From NCBI GenBank assembly GCA_046152925.1, contig JBJXFX010000152.1, positions 1-12,169 of the forward strand: a stretch of DNA of 12,169 nucleotides, in the 5' to 3' direction. The notes beneath the pieces were generated by a model. It searched no databases. It was not told the DNA's origin and worked only from the letters and a program-made list of their open reading frames with translations. Below, one piece after another: positions 1 to 7,813 of this stretch. Made by a program: the position numbers and the translations under genes. Source of the stretch: CAMAUF01 sp046152925 (GTDB lineage: Bacteria; Chloroflexota; Dehalococcoidia; Tepidiformales; Tepidiformaceae). Position 1 is the first letter of the stretch. Each line of letters starts with the position of its first letter.

Positions 1-425
1 AGGACACGGTAGCGGCTTTCGAAGGGGAAGCGGGCGACGGTATCGATGATCCCGCGGACTTGGCAAATGCGGATGTCGCGGGAGAGCGGGTGCTTGTCGT
101 GGGAGCTTTCGTTGGCGCGCGGCCGGCAGAGGGCGTCGCCAGGGCTGACCGTGATGAAGTCCGGGTGGGTCCCCTCGGCGATCAGACGGCAGCTCCGGCA
201 GGTCTCGCAGGGCCAGGCGCCCTCCGTGGGGCCGAGGTCGAAGCCCAAGCCGCCTTGCGGGGCGCCTGGTGCGCGTTCGCAATTGAGCAGCTGGGCGAGG
301 TGTTGGGCGAGGGCGCGACGGCCCGTCCCCTCTGGTCCCGCGAGCAGGATCGCGTGGGGCGGGTCGCCGGCTTCGGCGAGGCTGCGGAGTTCGCGCACGA
401 TTGCCTCGTGGCCAATGAGGTCCAT
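1..425 (-). CDS. holB: DNA polymerase III delta' subunit (clamp loader), N-terminal part, runs off left edge
   Basis: The first 141 codons read from an ATG at 425; the stop lies beyond the window. The protein opens like clamp-loader AAA+ subunits (MDLIGHEAIVRELRSLAEAG, then HAILLAGPEGTGRRALA). The P-loop region (residues 30-37) has Arg where a true Walker A has Lys, as expected for delta', a structural subunit that does not itself hydrolyse ATP. A four-cysteine zinc module follows: Cys49, then Cys73, Cys76 and Cys79 in WPCETCRSC, typical of delta'/gamma-type subunits. Residues 118-141 match the segment leading to the Walker B strand. In the cell this subunit helps load the sliding clamp during replication. 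Its start lies 9 bases after the stop of the upstream SGNH-like gene, so the two are probably cotranscribed. A DnaX-type gamma/tau subunit is less likely because of the Arg substitution. Confidence 0.88.
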   Translation of the reverse strand, partial: MDLIGHEAIVRELRSLAEAGDPPHAILLAGPEGTGRRALAQHLAQLLNCERAPGAPQGGLGFDLGPTEGAWPCETCRSCRLIAEGTHPDFITVSPGDALCRPRANESSHDKHPLSRDIRICQVRGIIDTVARFPFESRYRV

Positions 426-434
426 CGCTCCAGG

Positions 435-1202
435 TTACACCCGCGCGGAGGCGTGCTCCGGGCGTTCGCGCTGGACCTGGCTGGCGATTTCCCGGATGAC
501 TTCGGCTGCCTCGGCGACGTTGCCCTCGATCCCGGCGTGGATCCCGTCGCCGGAGCGTGGCGGGGCCGTCCCCGCGCGCCAGCGGGGCTCGTCATAGCCG
601 ACGAAGGTCACGTGATGGCGGGCACACAGGGCCGCGAGCTGGCCGGTGACGTCTTTCCGGCGCAGCTCCATCCGGTCGATCGCGGACTTGCTGTAGTCGC
701 CGATCCGGGCGCGTCCGTCCGGGCCGCGCAGCTGCACCATGACACCCTCGTGCCGGACGACTTCGCTGAGCGTGGCCGTGACGCAGGCGACGACCTGTTC
801 GGCGCTAAACGGCGTCGCCCCGCCGATGGTGCGCTGGGCGACGCGCCTGCCGAAGCGGAAGGCAGCGTTGTGGGCGATCCAGGGGACCTCCGTGGCGCGC
901 TTCCCGGCATCGCCAACGGCCTGGCCGGGCCGTCCGAACCGGCGCTGGAGCTTGAGCGGCACGGATTCGTACATAAACCAGTAGCCGACGACGCCCATGC
1001 GGACGAAATCGGGCTGAAAATCTGTCATCCAGCCGCGGACAAGCTCTGGGAGCCGTGCCGTCGGCCAAATCGGCTTGGTGAGCACTTCGACGGGCTCGCC
1101 CAGCTCGCGGGAGAGGCCTTCCCGGATCAGGTGCTCAAGCGAGTATTCGGGAGGGACGCGGCCGGGCGCGTCCTGGCTCGATCCGAGCCGGAGGAGCTTC
1201 AC
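435..1202 (-). CDS. SGNH/GDSL-hydrolase-like protein, paralog 2
   Basis: 255 residues. The start is GTG at 1202, overlapping the TGA of the preceding gene by four bases (GTGA), which implies translational coupling. The first 17 residues equal those of the neighbouring paralog. The N-terminal LGSSQ fits SGNH block I, with a serine in a Gly-Ser-Ser turn. Near the C terminus Asp219-x-x-His222 in GDGIHAGIEGN fits block V (the Asp/His pair). The usual Gly-x-Asn of block III is not recognisable; that region reads VGYWFMYESVP. There is no signal peptide, so the protein is probably cytoplasmic. SGNH enzymes are esterases, lipases or carbohydrate O-acetylesterases; the substrate cannot be told from the sequence. 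The pairing with a penicillin-binding protein hints at envelope carbohydrate, but only weakly. Confidence 0.72.
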   Translation of the reverse strand: MKLLRLGSSQDAPGRVPPEYSLEHLIREGLSRELGEPVEVLTKPIWPTARLPELVRGWMTDFQPDFVRMGVVGYWFMYESVPLKLQRRFGRPGQAVGDAGKRATEVPWIAHNAAFRFGRRVAQRTIGGATPFSAEQVVACVTATLSEVVRHEGVMVQLRGPDGRARIGDYSKSAIDRMELRRKDVTGQLAALCARHHVTFVGYDEPRWRAGTAPPRSGDGIHAGIEGNVAEAAEVIREIASQVQRERPEHASARV

Positions 1203-1957
1203 TTGGAGGTCTCGCCCCGCACGCGGCGGATCTCAGCGGCCAGTTCGGCGATGTTGCGCGCGGCTTCGACGAGGTTGCCCTCGACGTCGTAGTGGAGGGC
1301 GTCCTTCCCGCGCGGGGGGACCGTCCCGAGTTCGTACATCGGGACTTCGTGCGGGATGAAGGTGACCCGGTGCTGGGCGCAGACCTCGGCCATCCGGCGG
1401 GTGACGTACTGCCGGCGGGCCTCCATGCGAGCGATTCCCTGTTTGCTGTAGTCGCCGTGGCGGGAGCGGCCGCCGGGGCCGTTGACGTAAAGGATCGTCC
1501 CTTCGTGCCGGACGACCTCTTTGATGCAGGCTTGGAGCGTGTTCACGACTTCGTCGGGCGTGAAGTTCGTCTCGCCGCCGATGAGCCGGGTGGCGATCCT
1601 CCGCCCGAGCCGGAACCCGGGGTTGAAGGCGAGCCACGGGACATCGCTCGCGTTGTGGCCAGCGTCGCCGATCTTCTTGCCCACGCGGCCGAAGCGACGC
1701 CGCAGCTTGATCGGCACAGACTCATACATGAACCAGTACCCAACAGTGCGCATCGCGACCATATCCGGCTCGTACTCGTCCATCCAGCGGCGGACCATCT
1801 CGGGCATGCGAGCGTTGGGCCAAGCGGGCTTGGTGATGACCTCGATCGGTTCGCCCAGCTCGCGAGAGAGGCCCTCCTGGATCAGGTTGTTGAGCGAGAA
1901 CTGGCCGGGGACTCGGCCGGGAGCATCCTGGCTGCTGCCGAGGCGGAGGAGCTTCAT
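1199..1957 (-). CDS. SGNH/GDSL-hydrolase-like protein, paralog 1
   Basis: 252 residues from an ATG at 1957; no strong ribosome binding site is visible. It is clearly homologous to the next gene across the full length: identical first 17 residues, shared WPxAR, VGYWFMYESVP and GDYSK blocks, and the same Asp219/His222 pair (KDALHYDVEGN). The candidate nucleophile is Ser8 or Ser9 in LGSSQ. The central GPGGRSRHGDYSKQGI stretch, conserved in both copies, is not a standard SGNH block and may be specific to this subfamily. No signal peptide or membrane segment is seen. It follows the penicillin-binding protein gene by 70 bases on the same strand with no evident terminator, so one transcript could cover both. 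The enzymatic assignment rests on short motifs only. Confidence 0.72.
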   Translation of the reverse strand: MKLLRLGSSQDAPGRVPGQFSLNNLIQEGLSRELGEPIEVITKPAWPNARMPEMVRRWMDEYEPDMVAMRTVGYWFMYESVPIKLRRRFGRVGKKIGDAGHNASDVPWLAFNPGFRLGRRIATRLIGGETNFTPDEVVNTLQACIKEVVRHEGTILYVNGPGGRSRHGDYSKQGIARMEARRQYVTRRMAEVCAQHRVTFIPHEVPMYELGTVPPRGKDALHYDVEGNLVEAARNIAELAAEIRRVRGETSK

Positions 1958-2027
1958 GGCGGTGGATCTTCGCGCACCGCGGCCAGCTGTTCAAATGTGT
2001 ACCCACCTGTGCGGAAACCGGCGAACC

Positions 2028-4121
2028 TCACTCGGCCGCGAGCGCGGCGAGGACGACGTCCCGTGCGATCGGCCCCGCCTCGATCGAGCCGGATTGGCCT
2101 TCATCGAGGACGACCGCAGCGAGGGCGCGCGGCGTTGCTGCCGGGGAAAGCGCGACGAAGAGGACGTGCTGCTGCTGTCCGATGTCTTCGGCCGTGCCGG
2201 ACTTGCCGGCGAAGTCGGTGTAGCCGAGGTCGGCGAAGGCGGCGCGCGCGGTGCCCGCCGTCGTCGTGACCAACCGGAGGCCGAGGCGGAGGTGTGCCTG
2301 TTGCTCGGCCGTCAGAGGGATCGCCCCACGTGAGGCGGCGATTTCGCCCTTGAGGGTAACGAGTGTCCGGAGTTCGTTCGCCAAGAAGGCGCTGTACGCG
2401 TTCGCCAGCTGGACTGGCGTGATCAGCAAGGCGCCCTGGCCGATGGCCAGGTTGACATCGTCCCCGGGGTACCAGATCTCCTTATGGCGCTGCTCCTTCC
2501 AAGCGGCGTCGGGCACGAGCCCGTCTTCTTCGGCGAGGGCCGAAATGCCGGTCGGAGCGCCGAAGCCGAAGAGGCGCGCGGTCTTGGAAAGCGCATTCTC
2601 CGTTGTGTTGTAGAGCTGGAGGCCGATTTCGTAGAAGACTGGGTTGCAGGAGCGCATGAGCCCCTCGGCGATTGTGAGCGCGCCCTGGGTGCCTTCCCAG
2701 TTGCGGCGTGGCGGGTCGACGCCGTCCCAGAGCGCACCGCACCAGAACTCGTCCGAGGGCTTGAATCCGCCATAGAGGAACCCGGCGGCGGCGGTGAACA
2801 GCTTGAAGGTCGACCCCGCGGAGTAGAGGCCGTGGGTTGCGCGGTTGGTCAGCGGCCCGCCGGTCGCCGATGTAATCACGGCGAGCTTCTCGGCGTCGTT
2901 GCGTTCGAACGCGTCCGGCTCGAACGACGGTGAGGAGTTCAGCGCGAGGAGGGCGTTCGTCCGAGGGTCGAGGACGACGATCGCTCCGGCCCTCCCTGCG
3001 AGGCGTTCGTGCGACTTCCGGAGGACGGCAGCGTCGAGGGTCGTCGTTACAGGCGCGCCGGGGATGAACTCGCGTTGCTTGAGGGTGCGGACGGTGGTGA
3101 TCCCGTCGGGTTCGACCAACCGGAGCTCGTAGCCGACTTGGCCGCCGAGCTGGGGGTTCATCGCCGCCTCGATGCCGGTGGCCCCGGCGCGGTCGCCAGC
3201 CCGCAGGCCTTCGCCCGGCCGCTTGCGTAGCTCCTCGGCCGTGAGCTCGCGGGTATAGCCGACGACGTGTGCGGCGGCGGCGCCCAGAGGGTGAACGCGC
3301 TGGCTTTCGAAGTAGACAATCACGCCCGGGAACTGGCCGGGGAGGGCCGAAGCGGCTTGGGCTTTTGCCTCGGGGATGGGTCCGACGGGGACGCGCTGGG
3401 TCGCACCCGCCGGGCTTGCGAACGCGGCGTCGACTTCCGCGGCCGTGAAGCCGAATGCTACGAGCGCGGCGGAGAGCGCGGCCCGGTCGTTGATCACGGC
3501 ACGGTTGAGGCCGAGCATCCGGACGTCGCGCGTGACGGCGAGCTCCAGGCCGTCGCGGTCGAGGATCGCGGCCCGGCTGGGGCGCTGGATCGCGCTCCGG
3601 AAGAAGCGGCCACCGTTCATCTCGGGATGGATCGCGGTACGGTCCCAGACGATGCCCCAGCGCGCGTTGGTTTGGGCCAGGTTCAGGCGGATGGTGTATT
3701 CAAACTGCCCGAAATAGGCTGTCGAGAGGCGGACCGCGACCGTTGCGGCGGTGCCCGAGACGCTTTGGACCGAGGCGCTCAGCCCGGAGAGCGTCCACTC
3801 CGTTGCGAACGTCTCGTAGTCGGATGCGAAGGAGCGGTATGGCGCGGTGGATTGGGCGTCGCCGGTGAGGAGTAAGAACATGCCAGGCAAGTCCTCGCCG
3901 GACCAGGCCTTGGCAAATCGCTCGGCCACTGCGCGGGCGGATTCGAGGTCCACGCTGGCGGTCGGCGAGGGGTTCGAGGCGGAGACGCGCGGGCCGTCGT
4001 CCGCCGTGAGCAGGCGGCCCACAGCTACGACCAGGCCGGCCAGCAGCCCGAACGCAATAGCAGCAGCAAAGACCCGGGACATCGCCACGCGATGGCACCC
4101 GTTTCTCCCGCCCTGGGCCAT
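2028..4121 (-). CDS. Class B penicillin-binding protein with NTF2/MecA_N-like domain (D,D-transpeptidase)
   Basis: 697 residues. This enzyme crosslinks peptidoglycan stem peptides outside the membrane. An uncleaved membrane anchor spans roughly residues 15-38. Residues about 58-170 resemble the NTF2-like MecA_N domain (ERFAKAWSGEDLPGMFLLLT). The dimerisation-domain signature is RAAILDRDG at 183-191, matching the RGxIxDRNG of class B proteins. The transpeptidase domain carries all three active-site motifs: STFK (nucleophile Ser437, Lys440), SCN (491-493) and KSGT (640-643). I chose the ATG at 4121 because AGGAG lies 7 bases upstream. The frame stays open to an ATG at 4271, but that would add a basic 50-residue tail before the anchor; an ATG at 4082 is also possible. 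A penicillin-sensing receptor is an alternative, but the intact catalytic motifs favour an enzyme. Confidence 0.93.
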   Translation of the reverse strand: MAQGGRNGCHRVAMSRVFAAAIAFGLLAGLVVAVGRLLTADDGPRVSASNPSPTASVDLESARAVAERFAKAWSGEDLPGMFLLLTGDAQSTAPYRSFASDYETFATEWTLSGLSASVQSVSGTAATVAVRLSTAYFGQFEYTIRLNLAQTNARWGIVWDRTAIHPEMNGGRFFRSAIQRPSRAAILDRDGLELAVTRDVRMLGLNRAVINDRAALSAALVAFGFTAAEVDAAFASPAGATQRVPVGPIPEAKAQAASALPGQFPGVIVYFESQRVHPLGAAAAHVVGYTRELTAEELRKRPGEGLRAGDRAGATGIEAAMNPQLGGQVGYELRLVEPDGITTVRTLKQREFIPGAPVTTTLDAAVLRKSHERLAGRAGAIVVLDPRTNALLALNSSPSFEPDAFERNDAEKLAVITSATGGPLTNRATHGLYSAGSTFKLFTAAAGFLYGGFKPSDEFWCGALWDGVDPPRRNWEGTQGALTIAEGLMRSCNPVFYEIGLQLYNTTENALSKTARLFGFGAPTGISALAEEDGLVPDAAWKEQRHKEIWYPGDDVNLAIGQGALLITPVQLANAYSAFLANELRTLVTLKGEIAASRGAIPLTAEQQAHLRLGLRLVTTTAGTARAAFADLGYTDFAGKSGTAEDIGQQQHVLFVALSPAATPRALAAVVLDEGQSGSIEAGPIARDVVLAALAAE

Positions 4122-5205
4122 TGTAGCGCTCCTGCTGGTGTGTTTTGCGGCCCTTTTCGGAGCCTGTACTGGGGAGACCAAAGCGCCCGGTCCGGCGGTC
4201 GAACGCGCCGAGCGCACCGGCGAGCCGCGAGCGATGCGGCTGGGGCTCGCGGCGCTGCCGGCCGAGCGCACCCAACCCTCCTACTTGGCTGCGTTCGCGA
4301 CCGCTGCGCAATACGGCGAGGTCGTCGTCGTCCAACGGGCGCCACCCTGGGCGGACTTCCTGCCGGGGGCGGAGGTTTCCGAGGCGACGAAGGCGACAAC
4401 CGAGCTCGAGCGCGCCCTCTTGAAGCAGTACGCGCCGCTATCGCTGTTCTTCGCCATCGACCCGACGGACCCGGCGGTCAGCCGGACGCGGATCGCCGAG
4501 CCGCCTCCTGGGGTCGATGCGTTCGCGGGCTTCCGGGACCCAGCACTGCGCGCAGCCTTTGTACGCTACGCGACCTACGTCGCGAAGGCGTATGAGCCGG
4601 AGTATCTCGCGCTCGGCGTCGAGGTGAACATGCTCTACGAGCGCGACCGGACCCAGTTCGAGGCGTTCGTCAGCCTTTACACCGAGGCGTACGGCGTGGT
4701 GAAGGCGGCCAGCCCCAAGACGAAGGTCTTCCCGACGTTCCAGCTCGACGACCTGGAAGGAAAGCTCGGTGACCCCCACCCGCCGCACTGGGAGGTCCTC
4801 GGCTTCTTCGATGGCCAGATGGACGCGCTCGCGGTGACGACGTACCCGTACCTCGCGGGGCTGCGCTCCGCGACGGAGCTCCGGCCAGGGTTTTGGCAGG
4901 AGCTGAAGGCGCAGTTCCCGGGCGAGGTGTTGATCGCGGGGACGGCCGCCTCGAGCTCGCCCGTTGAGGGCGAATCGAGCGCAGGGAACGAAGACGAGCA
5001 GGACACCTACCTCGCCCGCGCGTTGGAGGAGGCCGAACGGCAGGGCTTTTCGCTGTTTGTCTGGTCGACGCCGTTCGACCCGGTGTATGCGCGCAGCGGC
5101 TCGCTCGTCCCGTTCCGCGACGCGGGGCTGCGGCGCTCGGATGGCTCGAACAAACTCGCCTGGACGACCTGGGAGGCGTGGGCGTTGCGGCCAGTCCGGG
5201 AGTAA
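4006..5205 (+). CDS. Putative lipoprotein with glycoside-hydrolase-like TIM barrel; start uncertain
   Basis: The end at 5205 (TAA) is firm. The frame encodes a lipoprotein-like signal: basic residues, the hydrophobic run WAIVALLLVCFAALFGAC, and a lipobox cysteine at codon 4165-4167. The nearest start upstream of it is GTG at 4006, which would overlap the divergent PBP gene by 116 bases. GTG 4138 would give a very short signal and ATG 4234 would omit it; none has a good ribosome binding site. Counted from 4006, GVEVNMLYE (204-212) sits where clan-A glycosidases have the Gly-Asn-Glu of strand 4, and DALAVTTYPYL (273-283) matches the strand-6 SYYP-type motif of GH53-like barrels. The expected strand-7 nucleophile Glu is absent; LIAGTAASS is found instead. 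It may be a binding or inactive relative. The substrate is unknown. Confidence 0.7.
   Translation: MSRRPTATTRPASSPNAIAAAKTRDIATRWHPFLPPWAIVALLLVCFAALFGACTGETKAPGPAVERAERTGEPRAMRLGLAALPAERTQPSYLAAFATAAQYGEVVVVQRAPPWADFLPGAEVSEATKATTELERALLKQYAPLSLFFAIDPTDPAVSRTRIAEPPPGVDAFAGFRDPALRAAFVRYATYVAKAYEPEYLALGVEVNMLYERDRTQFEAFVSLYTEAYGVVKAASPKTKVFPTFQLDDLEGKLGDPHPPHWEVLGFFDGQMDALAVTTYPYLAGLRSATELRPGFWQELKAQFPGEVLIAGTAASSSPVEGESSAGNEDEQDTYLARALEEAERQGFSLFVWSTPFDPVYARSGSLVPFRDAGLRRSDGSNKLAWTTWEAWALRPVRE
4129..4133 (-). promoter_or_regulatory. Ribosome binding site deciding the PBP start
   Basis: On the minus strand this reads AGGAG, 7 bases before the ATG at 4121. It is the best Shine-Dalgarno match near any candidate start of the penicillin-binding protein, so it favours 4121 over 4082 or 4271. 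It lies inside the leader region of the divergent lipoprotein gene. Confidence 0.6.
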
Positions 5206-5216
5206 GGCCGTGGCCG

Positions 5217-5900
5217 TCAGTCGCCGATCGTCGCCGTGTCCTCGCTGCGCCAGAGGTACCAACAGGCGACGCTGGCGTGCGGCCGCCACGGCTCGCCGAT
5301 CGCGAGGACTTCGGCTGGTTTTGGCAGCGCAGCCACGCCGTACTGCCGCAGGATCGCCCGGTTGATGCCCACGTCGTTGACGGGGAGGACGTCGGCGCGG
5401 CGCAGGTGGAAGAGCAAGAACATCTCGGCGGTCCACCGGCCGATGCCGCGGACTTGGGTCAGCCGCGCGATGACCTCCTCGTCGGGCAACGCGTGGAGGG
5501 CGCGGGCGTCGAGTGCGCCGCTGACGAAGTGCTCCGCGAGGCTTCGCACCGAAGCCGCCTTTTGCCGCGAGAGCCCGGCGGCGCGCAGCGATTCCTCGGG
5601 CAGGGCGAGGACTTGGGCCGGGGAGGGAAATTCGCCCGGCGCCCACTCTGGGCTGGTGCGGTTTCGGACGGCGACGGGGTCGCCTCCGAGCGCGATGGCG
5701 ACAAACCGGCTGAAGATCGTGCCGGCCGCCTTGCCGCTGAGCTGTTGGAAGACGATCGAGCGCGAAAGGGCGTGAAATGGGTCTTGGGTAGTGTCGTCGC
5801 GAAGCTCGAAGGGCCCGACGCGGTCGATAACCTGCGCCATCACGGGGTCGGCAGCGCGCAGGTGGGCGAGCGCGGCGGTGGGGTCGATGAGTCCCAGCAT
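5217..5900 (-). CDS. AlkA-type DNA-3-methyladenine glycosylase (HhH-GPD)
   Basis: 227 residues. It removes alkylated bases from DNA by cutting the N-glycosidic bond, the first step of base excision repair. The HhH-GPD fold shows in FQQLSGKAAGTIFSRF (51-66), the helix-hairpin-helix LTQVRGIGRWTAEMF (147-161) and the strand LPVNDVGINRAI (172-183), where Asp176 is the catalytic aspartate. No C-terminal iron-sulphur cysteine cluster is present, which argues against the Nth and MutY families. The length suits a bacterial AlkA without the N-terminal domain of the E. coli enzyme. Its ATG at 5900 lies 6 bases after the stop of the DDN-type gene, so it is probably the last gene of that operon. It converges on the lipoprotein gene with an 11-base gap and no obvious terminator. 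Confidence 0.9.
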   Translation of the reverse strand: MLGLIDPTAALAHLRAADPVMAQVIDRVGPFELRDDTTQDPFHALSRSIVFQQLSGKAAGTIFSRFVAIALGGDPVAVRNRTSPEWAPGEFPSPAQVLALPEESLRAAGLSRQKAASVRSLAEHFVSGALDARALHALPDEEVIARLTQVRGIGRWTAEMFLLFHLRRADVLPVNDVGINRAILRQYGVAALPKPAEVLAIGEPWRPHASVACWYLWRSEDTATIGD

Positions 5901-5906
5901 CGCGGG

Positions 5907-6353
5907 CTACGTCCTCACCGCACCGGGCGTGAGGACGGCGAACCGCCAGCCGGTGAGCACCCAGGGCTCGAGCACCGCGACGAGGTCGTCGACCCAGGCG
6001 TGGGCTTCGTGGGGGACGCGGCCGACGGTGCCAGGGGCGACGACGGTGGCGTGACCGCGGACTTCCTGGCCCCAGCGCCACCAACGCACCTCGCGCTGCT
6101 TGGCCAGATTCTTCACCCACTGGGCCTGTCCGCCGCGGATGGTGGAGACGAGCACGACATCGCCGATGGCGAAGCCGAGGAGTGTCACCGGCCGCGGCTG
6201 GCCTGTCCGCCGGCCGACCGTTTCGACGACCACGAATCCGGGCCCCATCGGGCCAGGCGAGAAGAGTCCGGCACGGACGAGGGGGGCAACGAACGTGTCG
6301 AGCGCCGTGTACAGGGCAACCTCGGGGTTCACGGGGATGGTTGTTGCGGTCAT
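5907..6353 (-). CDS. DDN-type F420-dependent nitroreductase/quinone reductase family protein
   Basis: 148 residues, the usual size for this split-barrel flavin/deazaflavin family. Family-typical segments are VETVGRRTGQPRPVTLLGF (the TxGRxSG-type motif) and IRGGQAQWVKNLAKQREV (the GG...WxxNL motif that contacts the deazaflavin). Relatives such as mycobacterial Ddn reduce quinones or nitroaromatics with reduced coenzyme F420; the natural substrate here is unknown. Its ATG overlaps the TAA of the upstream flavoprotein gene by one base (TAATG), which implies translational coupling. The cofactor is inferred from the family; no F420 biosynthesis gene is in the window. Some family members may use other flavins. 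Confidence 0.85.
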   Translation of the reverse strand: MTATTIPVNPEVALYTALDTFVAPLVRAGLFSPGPMGPGFVVVETVGRRTGQPRPVTLLGFAIGDVVLVSTIRGGQAQWVKNLAKQREVRWWRWGQEVRGHATVVAPGTVGRVPHEAHAWVDDLVAVLEPWVLTGWRFAVLTPGAVRT

Positions 6354-7477
6354 TAGAGCATCGGGTTGTCGGCTTCGAGCCCGAAGTGGACGCGGCCGTA
6401 GGTGATGATGTTGCGGTCGGAGATCATCGCATGCTGGGTCGCGGTGTGGACATCGCGAAAACAGCGTTGGAGCTGGTTCGATTCAAAGACCGACGTCCCG
6501 CCACCGGTGTTGTAGGCGAGGTCGACGGCGCGCGTCGCCTCCATCGCGGCGTGGGCGCAGGCGAGGCGGATGCGCGCGCGCTGGGCTGTTGGCACGCGCG
6601 CGCCATCCCAGACCATCTGCCAGGCGACGCCGACTTCTTGCCTGAGGAAGGCCCGGGCCGCGCTGAGCCGTGCTTCCGCTTCGCCGACGGCGAGTTGCGC
6701 CGGGATGTGCTCGGCGAGTGGACGGGCAGCGTTGGCGGGCCGCTTGCTGGCGAGGGCCGTGATTTCCTCGATGGCGCGGCGCGCAATCCCCAGTGTGACT
6801 GAGGCGACGCCGATCGCGAGGAAGTTGAAGTTCGGGAAGCGGCCAAGCGGGGTATCGACGCGGCTGTGGACCTTGCCGACGAAGATTTCGCGGCCGGCGG
6901 GGACAAAGGCGCGCTCGACGGTGTAGTCGCCCGAGCCCGTGCCCTTGAGCCCGACGGCGTGCCAGTTATCGAGCAGGGTGACATCGCTGGCGGGGTAGAA
7001 CATCAGGCGCATCTCGCCCGTGTCCGTCATCGCCCCGCCGTTGATCCAGGCGCAATGGTGGGTGCCGCTGCCCCACATCCAGCGACCGGTCACTTCCCAG
7101 CCGCCGTCGATAGTCGTCGCTTTGGCGGTGGGTGCGAAGGCGCCGCCGAAGGCGAGCGCCGGGTCGCTGAAAATCTGCTCCGCCCACTGCGGGTCGAGGT
7201 AGACGGAGAGGGTCGAGGTTGTGGTCGAGATGCCGGCGCACCAGCCAGCGGCGCCATCGGCGGCGGCGAGCTCTTCGAGGACATCGACGACCGTGAGGGG
7301 GTCGACTTCGGGGCCGCTGTAGCAGCGCGGGACCGCCATCCGGAAGGCGCCGGATTCGCGCAGGGCCGCGACGACGGGGTCCGGGAGCCGGCGGAGGGCC
7401 TCGCCCGCATCCGCCTGCGCGCGGATCAGCGGGGCCAGGTCGCGTGCGGCCGCCAGGATTGGATGGACATCCGTCAT
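6353..7477 (-). CDS. Acyl-CoA-dehydrogenase-fold flavoprotein (group D flavin monooxygenase-like)
   Basis: 374 residues. The layout follows the acyl-CoA dehydrogenase fold: an N-terminal helical part (LIRAQADAGEALRRLPDPVV), the middle beta domain (GGWEVTGRWMWGSGTHHCAW, about 125-145; WHAVGLKGTGSGDYTVERAF, about 172-191) and a C-terminal helical bundle. The VTGRWMWGSG and GLKGTGSGDY signatures resemble the two-component flavin monooxygenase branch (HsaA/DszC type) more than classical CoA-ester dehydrogenases. Such enzymes use reduced flavin from a partner reductase to oxygenate aromatic or sulphur compounds. The DDN-type reductase encoded immediately downstream could be a redox partner, but that is only a guess from position. 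The substrate is unknown. ATG at 7477; no clear ribosome binding site. Confidence 0.8.
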   Translation of the reverse strand: MTDVHPILAAARDLAPLIRAQADAGEALRRLPDPVVAALRESGAFRMAVPRCYSGPEVDPLTVVDVLEELAAADGAAGWCAGISTTTSTLSVYLDPQWAEQIFSDPALAFGGAFAPTAKATTIDGGWEVTGRWMWGSGTHHCAWINGGAMTDTGEMRLMFYPASDVTLLDNWHAVGLKGTGSGDYTVERAFVPAGREIFVGKVHSRVDTPLGRFPNFNFLAIGVASVTLGIARRAIEEITALASKRPANAARPLAEHIPAQLAVGEAEARLSAARAFLRQEVGVAWQMVWDGARVPTAQRARIRLACAHAAMEATRAVDLAYNTGGGTSVFESNQLQRCFRDVHTATQHAMISDRNIITYGRVHFGLEADNPML

Positions 7478-7516
7478 GCCGTCAGGATAGCGGCTGTGCC
7501 AGGGATGCGCGTGGCG

Positions 7517-7705
7517 TTAGGCGGCCGCCGCGGGCTCGGGGTGGGGGACGCCGGTGCCGGCGCGGTTCGCGGGCCGGTTCTTGGGGACGAACGTGTGGCC
7601 GGCCATGCAATAGATGGTGCCGGGCTCATCGAGCGGGTCGCGGGAGACGAACAGGTGGCTTTGGCAGCGGGGGCAGCGTTTCTTGGCGATGAGTGCGTTG
7701 AGCAT
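7517..7705 (-). CDS. Small zinc-ribbon protein, function unknown
   Basis: 62 residues from an ATG at 7705; GGAGAGG lies about 13 bases upstream, rather far. A likely zinc knuckle is made by CPRC (Cys11, Cys14) and YCMAGH (Cys33, His37). The tail is rich in Pro and Ala and ends in five alanines within EPAAAAA-like sequence. I do not recognise a named family. The frame is open up to 7876, but the added residues are basic and low in complexity and would run into the divergent gene, so the short form is preferred. Its stop is 39 bases before the next minus-strand gene, so it may lead that operon. It is divergent from the AhpD-like gene across 169 bases. Confidence 0.6.
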   Translation of the reverse strand: MLNALIAKKRCPRCQSHLFVSRDPLDEPGTIYCMAGHTFVPKNRPANRAGTGVPHPEPAAAA

Positions 7706-7813
7706 GGCGTTTGGGGATCCTCTCCGTGATGGAGACGACTTTAGGCGAGGGTGGCGCCGGCTCCCTCCGCCAGCGGGTCGGGGCAATACTCGGACTTTGG
7801 GATGAAGTGAGGA

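Noticed and set aside
60..2269. Long open frames on the plus strand opposite the SGNH-like genes (60-1292 and 1292-2269)
   Set aside because: They are antisense to clearly homologous paralogous genes, lack domain-like sequence, and arise from GC-rich third positions.
4438..6120. 560-codon frame on the minus strand across the lipoprotein and AlkA genes
   Set aside because: It crosses two oppositely oriented genes with family motifs and is very rich in Arg, Pro and Ala, as expected for an out-of-frame shadow.
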